Shown piece after piece: positions 1 to 12,494 of a stretch of 64,000 nucleotides of DNA (position 1 is the first letter of the stretch; each line of letters starts with the position of its first letter). Under the pieces are notes generated by a model, which did no database searches, was not told the origin of the DNA, and worked only from the letters and a program-made list of their open reading frames with translations. This stretch comes from Lingula anatina. Lineage: Eukaryota > Brachiopoda > Lingulata > Lingulida > Lingulidae. Location of the stretch: positions 36,324 through 100,323 of the forward strand of contig NW_019774403.1 of the NCBI RefSeq assembly GCF_001039355.2, given 5' to 3'. Position numbers and translations under genes: made by a program.

Positions 1-152
1 GGGGGGGGGGGGGGTGGGGTTTCAGGGCGCCCCTCCTTCAACTGCAACGGTTTCCTTTGCATACCCCCCTTTCTCCTTGCAATAAATGAAAGGTATCAAA
101 TTTTCTGGTCCTTTTGTTCAATACATTATAAAATAAAACTGACGTCGTCTAA

Positions 153-366
153 GGGTGCATTCCCAAAGATTTTAGATCGATCTATCCCCGTGGGGAGTCC
201 CACTAGATTACTGTCAGATAATCCGGCTTAAATGTCCGTCCCGCCTACTACAAGCTGTAAGGGGATAATTAACTTTCGTGCCCGCTCGGCTGACATCTAT
301 TTAGCGTGAACCACCAGGGAGTTAGGTCGATCTAGTTGGATCGATCTAACATCTGGGAAATGGGTC
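153..366. repeat. MITE-like element, copy 1 of a four-copy family
   Basis: The left end (GGGTGCATTCCCAAAGATTT, then GATCGATC) matches the inverted right end (GACCCATTTCCC, then TTAGATCGATC). TAA flanks both ends, which would be a 3-bp target duplication of the PIF/Harbinger type. Related copies lie at 10823-11076, 48170-48413 and 51059-51267. No coding capacity; the copy is diverged. Confidence 0.55.
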
Positions 367-423
367 TAAGCTACTCTTTTACCTCGCAATCTTTTATCCT
401 TGCGTCCCCTCCCCCCCCCCCCC

Positions 424-1032
424 AGCCCACCCCAGCCTCATGCATACTGATCCGCTAGTGCACGGGTGCCCTAAAACATTTAAGCTAAAATATATTATAT
501 TATATTCAATGAAAAATAGTATCTGAATAATAATTTAATGAAGCCGCAAAATTGCGTTTCGGATGAGAGAAGCTCTGTGGGGTTTTCTAACGGATTTACC
601 TCAAACAATCCATCTTCCGCCAAATTAAGAAAATGTGCCTTACAATAGATTTCGGCATATCTACTGGGTATTGTTGAGCTTACAACTTAATTGATTAAGT
701 GGTTCTCTTTGGTCGCTCCAGCAACTTNAGCCCACCCCAGCCTCATGCATACTGATCCGCTAGTGCACGGGTGCCCTAAAACATTTAAGCTAAAATATAT
801 TATATTATATTCAATGAAAAATAGTATCTGAATAATAATTTAATGAAGCCGCAAAATTGCGTTTCGGATGAGAGAAGCTCTGTGGGGTTTTCTAACGGAT
901 TTACCTCAAACAATCCATCTTCCGCCAAATTAAGAAAATGTGCCTTACAATAGATTTCGGCATATCTACTGGGTATTGTTGAGCTTACAACTTAATTGAT
1001 TAAGTGGTTCTCTTTGGTCGCTCCAGCAACTT
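424..1032. repeat. Exact 304-bp direct duplication around a single N (likely assembly artefact)
   Basis: Bases 424-727 and 729-1032 read identically, beginning AGCCCACCCCAGCC and ending CTCCAGCAACTT. The only base between them is an N at 728. The left copy begins right after a poly-C run. Identical flanks at a one-N join suggest overlapping contig ends that were not merged, rather than a biological tandem repeat. No gene is recognised inside. Confidence 0.85.
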
Positions 1033-1637
1033 AGAAAGGATGAATGAAAAATTTGACAATGTTATTTTTGCCGCCAAATTGTATGTGATATATGTTTAGG
1101 TATTAATATATGCAGAATCAACGAGTAAATGTCGTGCAAAATTGTAACCCTTTGGAATAATCTCATTCCAGAGGTTTATATTTAGATAACAACTTCTCCG
1201 CTTCTCCTTGATCAATAAAAATATATGAGGTCAAACAATTGCAATCAGCGACAAAAATGTCAAGAAAGTGCATGCACCTGGTAGGTATGAATGTGACTTT
1301 TTAGCGAAATACAAAAAATCTTTAGTGTACTGTCGAATTGAAAATCAAATATCGCGAAAAAATATCAAGAAATGTATCGCCGTTTGATGATAACTGTGTT
1401 TGCAATGAGGAGTACTTATCGATTTCGAATGACGTCAAAGAAGCATGTTCAACCCGTGGAAGGTACAAGATACATTATTTCAAGCCAATCTCACCTTATA
1501 GGAAGATCTCCCACTTGCACAGATAATTCCTTCTCCTTAATTAATTGTGATTCTAAAAGGCCTCTCGTAAATCGAAACTATAAAAGGATATAAGCAGATA
1601 AAAACGTCCTCCCGTTGAATTGTAATATTATACTCAC

Positions 1638-4600
1638 GTGTTGATAATGTAAAGATCTGGTTTCCATAGCGACTTTTGAGGTAAATACATGTCAGTTACG
1701 TTGTCATATTTCTCTGGGTCCCACGCCAGGCGATAGTCCACATATTTCTTAAAAATTAAAGCAAAATTGAAATTCTGACGTACAATGTACACCTTGAATT
1801 CTAATGTGCTTGGTACATGTGTAAAATACAACCAAATAGAAATATTTATGAATTCAATATTGACTTGTACCGTTCATCTGCATTCATTATAAGAAAAGCG
1901 CACCATTCGCCGATAACCAATAACTCTAGATAGCTATTAATGTGACATCAAATGAGCAGATACATGTAACTGCAAAATTAATCCCTATTTATCGAAGTAT
2001 ATTAATTGCATTCTTGTAACAGGTTGTGTCACCGTACGAATGTACAAGCATCAGAATCTCAATGCACTGATACAGAACGGTGCAATCTTCGCATCATTTA
2101 TCTCTTACATTTAATAAGAAACCTATCTATAATTAATACCCCGCTGGCAGTAGATATTCCAAAGGACAGGAGTCACACGAAATTATTGGCAAATCTCTAA
2201 CACAAAAAGGTAGTTTTTTCTCCAACGTGTACTATTTTGACAACTGGGATGTAAGGTATTCTACAAACATATACTCACCGTGGTGATCCACAAAAGCGTT
2301 GTTAGCACCTGGTGGGCTTCGTCCTGAAAAAAAATAAACTTTGGATTCAAATGGATACAAATGCTGGGACACCATTGAGAGGATACAAAGAGATTTTGGG
2401 CATACTGAACACGCCTCCTGTACTGTAGTCTTATCATTTAATTAGATTATATTGATGAAAGGATTTTTTCTGTAACTCAAAATGCCGACGCCAGGTTCTT
2501 TCTCAGCATAGGCTTAATTGAAATAACACATTACACGCAAATCGAAAATTATAACAATGAGTCAATTAACAATTCATTTCCATGAAGATAAAAACCAGAT
2601 TCCCCGAGGTCTTCTCCGTGATAGATTAAAACAACATAATTAACCACCAACGGGCTCTCCCGTTACCTCTCTGACTGACTTTGGGAGAAATTCAGACATG
2701 GCAGCAGCATATCTGATACTAGTTTTTGAAACCGCGCGTGAGAATTTAATGTTATGATAGCACCTGAATCTAAAAGAAATGAATAAAGTTCGGCGTATGG
2801 TGTAAATCCTGGACCAAACTACGTGGAATAGTAGTCCAATTAGAACAAGTTGTCTGTTTCCAGGAACTTTGTTATACCCCCTTGACACTGGACGGCGTCC
2901 TTTCTGCGTCCTTTCTGCGACCATGAAATTTGGCATTGCTGTGGTCTTAATAAGGAGGCACGAGCATTGATTTTGTATCAGAATGAATGCTCAATGATCG
3001 GCCAGCTGTCGGCACGTAAAGTATTATAATTTTTTAACTCTCAAATGGGGCCGTACTGCTGGACGCAGAAAGGACGCCATCCAGTGTAAAGGGGGCTTTA
3101 CCCGGGCTTCCGTACCTGGGACTACCTTTCCTTGTCCATACAAAGGTGATTAGCGAGCACTTCGATGCAAATTGTGAGCCGTTAACCTGCCTACATACCC
3201 GTTCAGTACATTCTGTATGTGCCAGAAAATGCCGACAGCACATTACTCACGTATGTCGCACTTAAAAAGTTCGGGTTTTAGGAAACAAATTATGTAAACA
3301 GCAAGAGACCCAAATGAAAGCTGACCAAATTGTTCGCGCTCTTTAATATCATGCTCGCGACCAATAATTTTACGTTCGCGCCATGAAATCGCGGTTTGAG
3401 TCGTGGCTCGAGATCGCAAACGCCAATTATCGTTTATGAGGCCTGTAGATAAGACTTCACCAAACATTATTATTGATAAATTACATATAGGTGCAGTGGG
3501 TTAATAGGAAACTTTGAAAATGATTAGACAATGTATAGATACAATTTATTTGTTTTGAATTGAGAGTAAGAACAGCTGCAATCAGAAGGCGCTTAATCAT
3601 CATTAACTGACTTTCTTATTTGAAAACTCTTAGTGGCGATTTGCTTTCCCACCCGGTTCAATGACACTCTTTATATCATCGATCACATCACAGAGACAAT
3701 GAGTCTCGAATTATTTGAGCCCAGCAATTAATTTCATTGATGTCTTAATGAGTTTCAGAGTGAAGAAATCATGAATGAAGCTGGACTCGTATTTGAACAT
3801 TAACCAAGGGTCGGTTCTCTGAAAATATACGGCATCCTTCGCTCAATCTATTTGTGTATTTGAAAAGGAGATTTGGCAGAGGAATGGTTGTTTAACAGCG
3901 GATACCGCCTACAACCGGCCCTTAACTGCTAGACTGAGCGGGGCTGACGAGCGCATCATCTTCTTGAATTTTTTCAAGTTTGCCTGTGCCGTGAACATAA
4001 ATGTATTTGCGGCAGACCGGGCGAACACGTTTCTATCCATATGCTATGTCACACACCCCATTCCCACCATCCAACTCAGCCCTGAAAAAAACCTAAATTT
4101 CTGCCAGTGTGCTTGTGTGTGTGTGTGTGTGTGAGTGCGTGTGTGCGCGCGCGCGCACGGGCGCGCACGCTCCGGTGCATCTGCACTAGTGAATTTCATT
4201 TGTCCTCCATATTGGACCGTGAGAAAAATCAATGATATGTTATCTGCAAGCGAGAAGACATAACATATGGGCATTTGTAAAAACAATGACCAGACATACA
4301 GGGATACACGTTACTTTGACAGGCCTCATAAACGATAATTGCCGTTTATAAAACGGGTTAGTGTTTTGAATGTGTTTAGGGGGACTAAAGAAAACAGCTA
4401 GACTAAAATAAGAAATATCATACCATATGTATTTATCATAGTGATTGGATAGTTAAATAATATCACGTTAAAGAAACAGTTAGTATTTCCACCTAATTAT
4501 CAAATCAAATGTACATTGTAGAGATAATAAAACTATAATAATGGGAAATTTTTAAAGGTTGATGAAAATACCGACATATATATCATGTCTGAATTCCATA

Positions 4601-7600
4601 AAGCTAGAAAGTCACGGGATAAAACCGGAAATTTGAAACTGGCTATTTCCAGAATGATCTGCAGGCAAACGCTCTATGGAAATCATAACGCCCAAACGAT
4701 TAATGAAATACATGTATGATAATTATATCGTCATGGGGTTCGGTTGTCTTATTGCGTGTTACCAGTGAACTTATGACAACTTTAACTAAGTACGCTCCAA
4801 ACAAACAATGTAATTCCAAATCATTACCACGGGAAGCCATTCTGGGAACAGGCCACTTTCTAGTATTTTTAGTTGGACCTTGTTTACCCTGGCGATTTGT
4901 AGGTAAAATGACCTACCAGTAAATACGCGGTCATTGGACGGACGGAATGGAGATAAGGAGCTTTTGCCAACTGGGATACATGTGCAATACGTAGTACGTA
5001 TTATGTTATATCGACCCATTGTTTGATGTTTATAAATAGTAAGCAAGTTTATTTATACACCAACGGCATGCCGCTGCCACTTAAGGTGATAAGAATACCG
5101 CCCCAATTGAAAATTTGAATTTAAATCTGTAAAATAAAATACAAAGCATCATACTCTGAACCTATAGCAAGATGCAAGTTATGGAACCGATTTTCAAATA
5201 ACCTGTTAGTGTTTTGTGGAACATTCTTTCTGACCCAAAACCAATTTATTTTTGATAAGAATATTCTCTTAAGAACATATCGCAGATCTTGTTTTGTTCA
5301 CTTAGCTCTATATAATCGATAATGTCTACATAGGAATATGATGGGCACGGTCATCTTCAGGCCGTCTTTACTTTAACTGAGGCGAAATATACAGACACAT
5401 AAATGGGGGAAGTTATCGATTATATGTATATCAACAGCAGGGCAGTACAAGCCAACTTGAGCCGTGTTCTAAACGTATGTAGTTAATATTGGTTATCATC
5501 TCCCAAAGCATTCGCGCATCATATATAATATATTAGTGGTGAAAGCATTTTAGCAAACTCTTAGTTAAGTGTACCAGTGGTGTAAAAAAACTACATTATC
5601 GGTTCAAGTCGATGGGAGCTCGATTTAGGCGATTTTGTCTGTCTGTCTGCGTGCGTGTGTGTGTGAGTGTGTGTGTTCGCCAGAGAGAGAGAGAGAGAGA
5701 GGGAGAGACTGACTCACCAAGTTCAGTATTTGCATCAAGTCTGCTGTCACGAGCACCTCAAGGGCCACGCTTTCATTGTGAACAGGCTGCGTGTATCGGT
5801 TGTAGTCTTGAGTAAGGATATCGCGATGAAGAAGGTCTCTTGTGACTGAAGAACCTATTAAAACGAAATAATAAGATCCGCAGCATTTAAAAACAAAACA
5901 AGAAAATTATCTCTTTTTTTTTTCAAATAAAAACATCCGGCGCTTATTCTTGTTTTTAGATTTAAACAAACTTGCTGAGCAATTCAAAACGTCAAAGCAT
6001 TCCATGAATCTGTGACAATGCTCTCAATCAAATGACAAGATTCTACAGCTCTATCTTGTAGTCCGTTTAGATTACAACTACCATGCTCGTATTTTGTGTA
6101 CGTCGTGCACGGGATAAAAGATTGAAAAGTATTTCATGTACGCAAAAATAGGTTGGCAAGGATTTTGCATACACAATAAGAGGTTGACACGTATTATGTA
6201 TACCCAACTTACGTTAAGGGATACTTTACTTAGGTTGTTAGTGACCCCCTAACATTTACAAAAATATAATTTTTTTTTACTCATAATAATAATATTCATC
6301 CACATGGATCTTATTTAATTTGAGCACCTGCTACCTCAAATATATATGTGGGTCTCATATGGGAGTGTGTATGCGTCTGGAATTACGATACATTAATGTA
6401 ACTCTTCAGGCCTCCAAACTTGACAAGTAAATATTTATTCGGAAGATGTCTGGCAGACAAAAAACGTTTATTCCATAGATAAAAAGCATATGTGAAACAT
6501 GCGTTTTACAAATGCCCCTCCGTCACTGATTCGATAGTTGATCGATCACGGGATTAAAAAAAGAAGACTAGTTGTAAGTCGATTCAGTGTACATGTATGA
6601 TAAGTTCGGCTCTTATTTTTTATTACCAATTGATCGGTACTCGAAGAGACGTCATATAAAAAAGGAGCCTGCGTCTTGTGAAACTCGTTTTCCTTTTAAC
6701 ACATGTAAATATGTAGAAATAATGCAGAAATAATATAAAACTGAAATGTACATTGTATCATTCAATAAAGTATATATTCTCAATCAAGGTAAAAGTTTTT
6801 GTGGCTGTTTGCTTTTTCGCGATGTACTTTTTCTTCTTTTGCAGTATAAGAGCACTTATTACGACAAATTAAACCAAGTACGCTGGTAATAAATTGCAAC
6901 AAAAACCTATCAAAATCCAATATGACGCACAGCGCCAGCTTGCTTAGCTACATGCAACGGTCCCTGACGATTTTGACATTTCTGATTACATGAAATTACA
7001 AAATCTTAGCTTTAAATGACGGAAATAGGAAAAGGTAGAGAGCTGAAATTAAATTTTCAATTTCAGAGTGAATAGATGCCCCACGTAAATTTACTGCTTA
7101 GTGTATGGTTCACGGTGTGCGTTAGGCGCAATAAAATCTATTGATTAACCTTATTCTACTAGAAGTTTGGATTAACCGCTACCAGGACTGCAGATTAATT
7201 ATGTGCACTTTTCTCTAACAGTGCAGAAAAGTGCCATGAATTTACCAGCGACATATCTGTGAATATCTGTTGAAAAAATCAATTTGTGGTCCTGGTAGAG
7301 GGTACGTTTGGATAGGAAACAAAGTTCAACGCGTGGCGCACGTCCTTTGACATGCAGCGATGGTGTTTTTCTAGTTTGATCATCAATCAAATGTAGATAT
7401 CGCGTTATAAGAACAGCGCCAATATATGTGTAACTATCCGATCGGAAGCGAAATAGCACCAGTCACTTTTTTGCCGTTAGTGAAAAAAAATTGTTTCGTA
7501 CATGTTATAGAAAAATGAATGAACAGATTCCAAACAATTTCTGGTCCATCATATTTGAAGTGTCTGTTATTCATTACCAAATCATAATAAGCAAAACGCA

Positions 7601-8417
7601 ACTCTCCAATAAAAATCATCCATGTAAATGAAGAATTTACATCAAAATAAAAAGAAGTAAAATAGTATTAACTCGTCTCTCTACAGTATTCTGGGTCAAG
7701 CGGTACCCGTTAAAACGATAAAGAAACGTTTAACAACCTCAACCCTCTTTGATCCGGGGTCTACCTGTATAGTCCACTAAAATTAACCATTTATTTTACT
7801 CTAAAAGAAAATGGGACTTAAACTAAATTCTTTAAAACATGAGTCACCTGTGAAAAAATCATGACACCAACACTAAAGTGGAATATCTAGCCCGTTTACA
7901 ATACAATCAACGATGCAATTTTATGGTCGTAACGTTAACGTTTCGGCCACCTCTCGGCTTGAGTTATTTTGAAAAAAAAAACACTATTCCAGTAGTAGAG
8001 AGAGAGCAAGCGAAGGCTGATGTACATAGACACCGGTGTGACAGGATTGGTGGTACTACAGTGTAGAACCAAAATCTGGGGTCCCATGTTATAGCTACCC
8101 GGTATATGCTAGGGTTAGCCCGAAAGCATCGGAATTAGTGAATCGGGCGACCATCACAGCACAAAGTAATGGGTAACGGGCTACGCAAGGGACTGCCATT
8201 ACTGTCACACCGGAATTCTGCTAGGCCATTAAAATCAGGATGAAGTATACATATGTCTATATTCAAAACTAAAGCACTATCTCGTCTCTTAGTGGTATGT
8301 GATCAATAACCGGATTAATGTTGCGTGGTGACGACGAAACTTACCGACAAGAAGAAATTGGATCAGCAGTAAGAGACAATACCCCACAGGGCATAGCAAG
8401 GCGTTTGGTCGCTTCAT
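1638..8417 (-). CDS. Nicotinic acetylcholine receptor-like Cys-loop channel subunit, 5' part only
   Basis: Predicted coding exons on the minus strand, in order, are 8417-8345, 5854-5718, 2323-2279 and 1747-1638; the remainder lies off the left edge. Exon 1 starts with ATG three bases after a CAG acceptor and encodes a 24-residue hydrophobic signal peptide (MKRPNALL, then a Leu-rich core). Exon 2 (137 bp) carries the mature N terminus: DLLHRDILTQDYNRYTQPV, an NES glycosylation sequon, then LMQILNL. The next exon is exactly 45 bp (DEAHQVLTTLLWITT), and the next exactly 110 bp, with LAWDPEKYDNV and LWKPDLYIINT. The 45/110-bp pair and phases (1,0,0,2) match the ancestral exon pattern of animal nicotinic receptors. 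W in LLWITT is in the loop-D region; WKPD is the family motif before loop A. The Cys-loop, loop C and transmembrane helices are not in the window, so alpha versus non-alpha type and ion selectivity cannot be judged. Known role of the family: pentameric ligand-gated channel in the plasma membrane. The 5'-UTR exon was not located with confidence; a weak candidate donor lies near 10222. Confidence 0.85.
2876..3095. repeat. Inverted-repeat element with 34-bp arms
   Basis: The left arm at 2876-2910 (CACTGGACGGCGTCCTTTCT and flanks) is repeated inverted at 3062-3095 (AGAAAGGACGCCATCCAGTG) with few differences. About 150 bp separates the arms. It lies in intron 2 of the receptor gene. No coding potential; a non-autonomous DNA transposon or foldback sequence is likely. 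Confidence 0.6.
3418..4347. repeat. Candidate 0.93-kb DNA transposon bounded by 29-bp inverted repeats
   Basis: CAATTATCGTTTATGAGGCC at the left end (arm 3418-3446) recurs as its exact reverse complement in the right arm (4319-4347). About 870 bp lie between the arms, including a GT/GC-rich microsatellite near 4109-4170. I see no transposase. Target duplications are not obvious, so the outer limits are provisional. It lies in intron 2 of the receptor gene. Confidence 0.5.
4109..4170. repeat. GT/GC alternating purine-pyrimidine tract
   Basis: A (GT)n run passes into GCGCGCGC and GGGCGCGCAC. Simple sequence with Z-DNA-type alternation. Confidence 0.8.
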
Positions 8418-8857
8418 CGGCTGCAAATGAAATAATAAGTAAGATAAGCACATTATTGCACGTCTTATAACAACTACGGAAGAAGCAGAGATCCAACAAT
8501 GTAAAACATACATGTTTCTTCAGTTGTTTATTGAACTTTGATAACAAAAAAGACAGATAAAACATGAATATGTTAGCAAGTTTAACAACAAGGTACATGC
8601 TTGTGTGTGTTAGTGCGCGCGCGTGCGAGCGCGTGAATGTGTGGAGAGAGAGGAAAAATACTGCAGTGTGGCCTTTTTGTACCTTTTTTTCTATTAAAAA
8701 TAAAACTTTTCTTAAAAAGGCAAAAACAATGAAATAGAAATATTAAAGATTAATTATAATTAGTGTGCACGGCACATTAAGCGAGAGAATGAAACTGTTT
8801 ATTTCTCTTGAAACATTTTTTCAGTATACTAAAAGATGAACATTTTTCAACTTTCCA

Positions 8858-8859
<2 letters not shown>

Positions 8860-8893
<34 letters not shown>
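8860..8893. repeat. Poly-T tract, 34 bp
   Basis: An uninterrupted T run, visible directly. Confidence 0.95.
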
Positions 8894-8895
<2 letters not shown>

Positions 8896-10822
8896 AAATG
8901 ATAAGCTAGGTTGTTTTGGGACAAGGTTTTGACTTTTTTGACAACTTGAGTAGCTTCTAGCAAAACCCCAGTGTATGTTTCTCCAACATTTTGACGTTAA
9001 TGCTGAATATCACACATGAAATACCGAGATTAAGTAGACTCCATTACTTCCAGTCAATAGATTTATACATCACACGCATTTTGTGAATCAAATTCAGGAC
9101 CACTCTTTAGTATTGATATAGATGTCGTCCTTTAAACACGGTGGTGTGGGTTGGGAATTAAGGTCAGCAATTAATCCCCGGACATTTCGTTATCCGCGAA
9201 TAAAACGCATTATTTTAAGGAAAATCCTTTATCAAACTAAATAACAATTTTCTCAATGTGATCTTCCTCTTCCTTTTTATTCCCTTATTTCTTGCTTTTC
9301 GCCTCTATTCTCTCTCTCTCTCTCTCTCTCTCTCAACTTTGCATATTTGACTTTCATTTGTTTCAAACTAGTAAAGTTCACGCATCTTTTAGAAGTCCCT
9401 TTCATAACGTTTCAGGCAATTTCTTTTTTCATTGCTTTACACATATTTCATTTTAAGTAAAGAGAAAATAGGCATATTTAAATAAGGACACTGACAACTC
9501 ATGCGTGGCCTGTTATCTGGCAAGAGTGAAACTAGGTGCGTCCAGACAAAATCAGTAGTAGGCCCAAAATTGCGTCATATTACAATTATACGCATAGTTA
9601 AGAATTAAGGAAAATTATCTGTTGACTGCCGTCTGCAAAAAAAACAGTGAAGATTCACAAGTAGGAGCGCTGCGAGCGTTTTTAGAATGGGGTACATGAA
9701 ATCAAGAATGGGGTACATCAAATCATGGTTTCAGACTTCTCAAATTATTTTAAATGCATGTGGTCTCTGTAATGAAGTTGCCTACTACAAACGAAAACTG
9801 AAAGTTTTATGTCTGCGTTGAACGTTCATTTAAAAGGCGATTGAAGATTTTGTAAAATCGTGTGAGAGTTCGATCAAATAGGCAATGTGTATCTACGAGT
9901 TATTACACTGACGGCTCTGCTTGGTGACACCTTAATTAAAAAAATAGTTCCGGCAGCGTAAAAAAATAACTACTTCATAATTTTTGTTATTCAATTTACA
10001 AAAATCTCCTTTATTCTTAATGTTTAGCAATGAATTCTACAGCTAATTAACTTTTTCGTTGTCTATGCTTCAGCTGTTCAACCGTCCGTTGGTTACGTAG
10101 CCGACATCATTACAGATATCGCTCGGCGTCACATTTCAATTCGCGTTATGAATTATTCCATTAAATTTTCATGCACTTGCCGATGGGGGCAACATTTCGT
10201 AATTTGTGCAGAGATCACGTACCTTCTTCTGGTGCTTTTGACTTTCAGATTTCCACTTGGATTCTTCGGGTTACCAGATTAATTCTTTCAAGAGCCCTGT
10301 GTGGTCATTCGAAATTGATCGAACTCTAGCTACACGACTCCGTTCGGGTCCGGGCTCTTTGCAATGTTCCAAAGAAAATCCACTCTATACGTCGACAGAC
10401 GAGGACCCCGTCTCTCAAAACCAATTAATTCCCAACATTTATTTGCCTCCAGTAACAAGCATTGATGTAAAGCGTGTTTATCTAGCGCTCGCTTGGGGGA
10501 GCCACGAGAAAATTGCCAGATGCGACGTGTTTTATGGTCGATGGATCTTCCAGTTATACTTAACTGTAACCTTATTTCTTAAATGGGTGTACATAGAAAT
10601 AACAAAGCTTTTAGAAATAAGAACAGATGTGTGCCCAATTACTACCAGGTATGGGTGATATAAAACCGAAAATCATAACAGAACTTCCTCATAGTAGAGG
10701 ATGGTATCTTTTTGTCGAAAAGTTGGTACCATAATAATGTATGGCAATTTGGTTAAATGCCCCAATTTAAGGGAGTCACAGTAAGAGATAACTAGTCGAC
10801 AGTAAGGCAAACCATGAGCCAA

Positions 10823-11076
10823 GGGCTCATTCCCAATGAACCTTAAGGTCTACGTAGATCGATCCAACTCCATGGGGACTCTCGTCGATTGCAATCAAAT
10901 TTAGAGATTAAATGCTTGAGTAGAGTAAAGAGCAGAGTACAGAATAGTTGGTAATTATACGAGAACATTTGAAACAAAAGGGGCGAATTAATTTGTTAAT
11001 CTGATTGCATTTTGCGAGAGGCCCCGCACAGTTGGATTGATCTACGTAGACCGAAATTTTCATTGGGAATTAGTCC
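10823..11076. repeat. MITE-like element, copy 2
   Basis: The left end GGGCTCATTCCCAATGAA faces an inverted right end reading GGACTAATTCCCAATGAA on the other strand. Subterminal GTAGATCGATCCAACTCCAT and its inverse, plus a GATTGCAAT/ATTGCATT pair, show that most of the element is a long imperfect palindrome. Same family as 48170-48413. Confidence 0.7.
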
Positions 11077-12152
11077 TTATCCTCTGATAGATAGCACTGC
11101 GCGGCGTCACGGAGCGACGCATTCCTGGCTCAACTAGCACAATGCGGGTAGCCCGTATACTCACACGAGACTGTGGTTTTGGCAAACAATTTAATTGCGC
11201 CATTACAGTTATTGAAAATTAGATGGTTTAAAATTTACGTTATTTAAAGGACACAGAGGTGTGTCGAGTAGATTATGAAATGACACACGGGTACATTATT
11301 TGGAACACCCTGTAAACGCCGACTGACATAAGAGTTAGTTTTTCAAAAATCTCTGAGAGGGAGAAAGTGCGCCTCTTCCACCCAACCCCTGGGGTCTATG
11401 ACCCTTATGTGTGCTGTACATACAGTACATATCGACGCTAAGACGCAGACATCTTAAATGATGGTTTTATTTCTCCAACCTACCCATACATGTCTTCTAG
11501 TCCACCCTAGAGATTTTGCATAAAGGTGGCATTGCTTCATTCTTATTTAAATAATTGATATTAAGTCAGTAACAAAATCCTTAAAGAACACATTAAAGTG
11601 CAGCATTGAGGTAAACGTTAATGTGAATCGCACATTTCAACGTTAAATGTTCACTATATAGAGACTACGACATAATCATTAAAACATAAAAGCTAAGGAA
11701 TTTTTTCGCTATACACTGAGGGCCTAGCGACATTAAAATTGTTTTGTAGGGCCCTACATTACCTGCCTCAAGCAATGAAACGCATGTTTACGTGTGATAA
11801 AGAAAAACACAACCATTTTATCGACCAATCTCTCTGACAAAAAGAAGATGATACATGTAGGCCTATGTCGATGTTATACACGATGTACTTCAGTGTGACG
11901 AGGTAAACAAGTTAATTTCATGCTTAAGTATGATTTCGAAAACTACCACAAATACATATATCTTCGTTTTTGGTTTCAAAGAAGCATGTGATTGTGTGGT
12001 TCGTACAAAGACTCTTGGCACTCATACGAGCAAAAGGTTCTCTTTCATCAAAATAGATATACAAATAAATAAATAAATAAAATCAGACTAACATTATATA
12101 GACATTCAATACAGTTTGACGTTTGATATTAAATGCCATAATACATTTACAC

Positions 12153-12154
<2 letters not shown>

Positions 12155-12190
<36 letters not shown>

Positions 12191-12209
12191 CGTGTGTGTG
12201 TGTGTGTGT
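12155..12209. repeat. (GT)n microsatellite
   Basis: About 55 bp of GT repeats, interrupted by two GC steps. Confidence 0.95.
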
Positions 12210-12494
12210 ACGTACATGTATGCTGTCAAACCAGGTTTAATTGAAATAAAAAAATCACAGTTCTTTATCTAATTCGAAATAAAAGCAAAAGTGTTGATGG
12301 CCTGAACAGTAACTGTTTGGCATAATTAACAGAAGTTAGTCAGCATCACCTTTGGTAAGGATACAAATAGCTGAAATGTGAAATGAAAAAAAAGCAGAAA
12401 GTTTTTTCACCGAGCATTCAGTCTGTTAAATCTGTTTTGTTTTTTTCCTTCGAATTGTCTACTACATGTAGTTAGAGATTGTTCGGTATTTGAT

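Larger units (their letters stand above)
8421..12494. other. Intergenic stretch without a recognisable gene
   Basis: About 4 kb between the receptor signal exon and the end of ligand gene A. It holds a poly-T run (8860-8893), a CT tract near 9308-9333, a MITE-like copy (10823-11076) and a GT microsatellite (12155-12209). The long open frame at 10257-10658 on the plus strand has no ATG start, no domain and no splice context, so I do not call it. The receptor's 5'-UTR exon and promoter should lie here. Confidence 0.5.

Noticed and set aside
2640-2936. 98-codon minus-strand frame in the receptor intron
   Set aside because: It crosses an inverted-repeat arm, has no Cys-loop receptor motif, and the true N-terminal exon is at 5718-5854.
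10257-10658. 133-codon open frame on the plus strand
   Set aside because: It begins with TTG rather than ATG, has no recognisable motif or splice context, and its composition matches the surrounding non-coding DNA.
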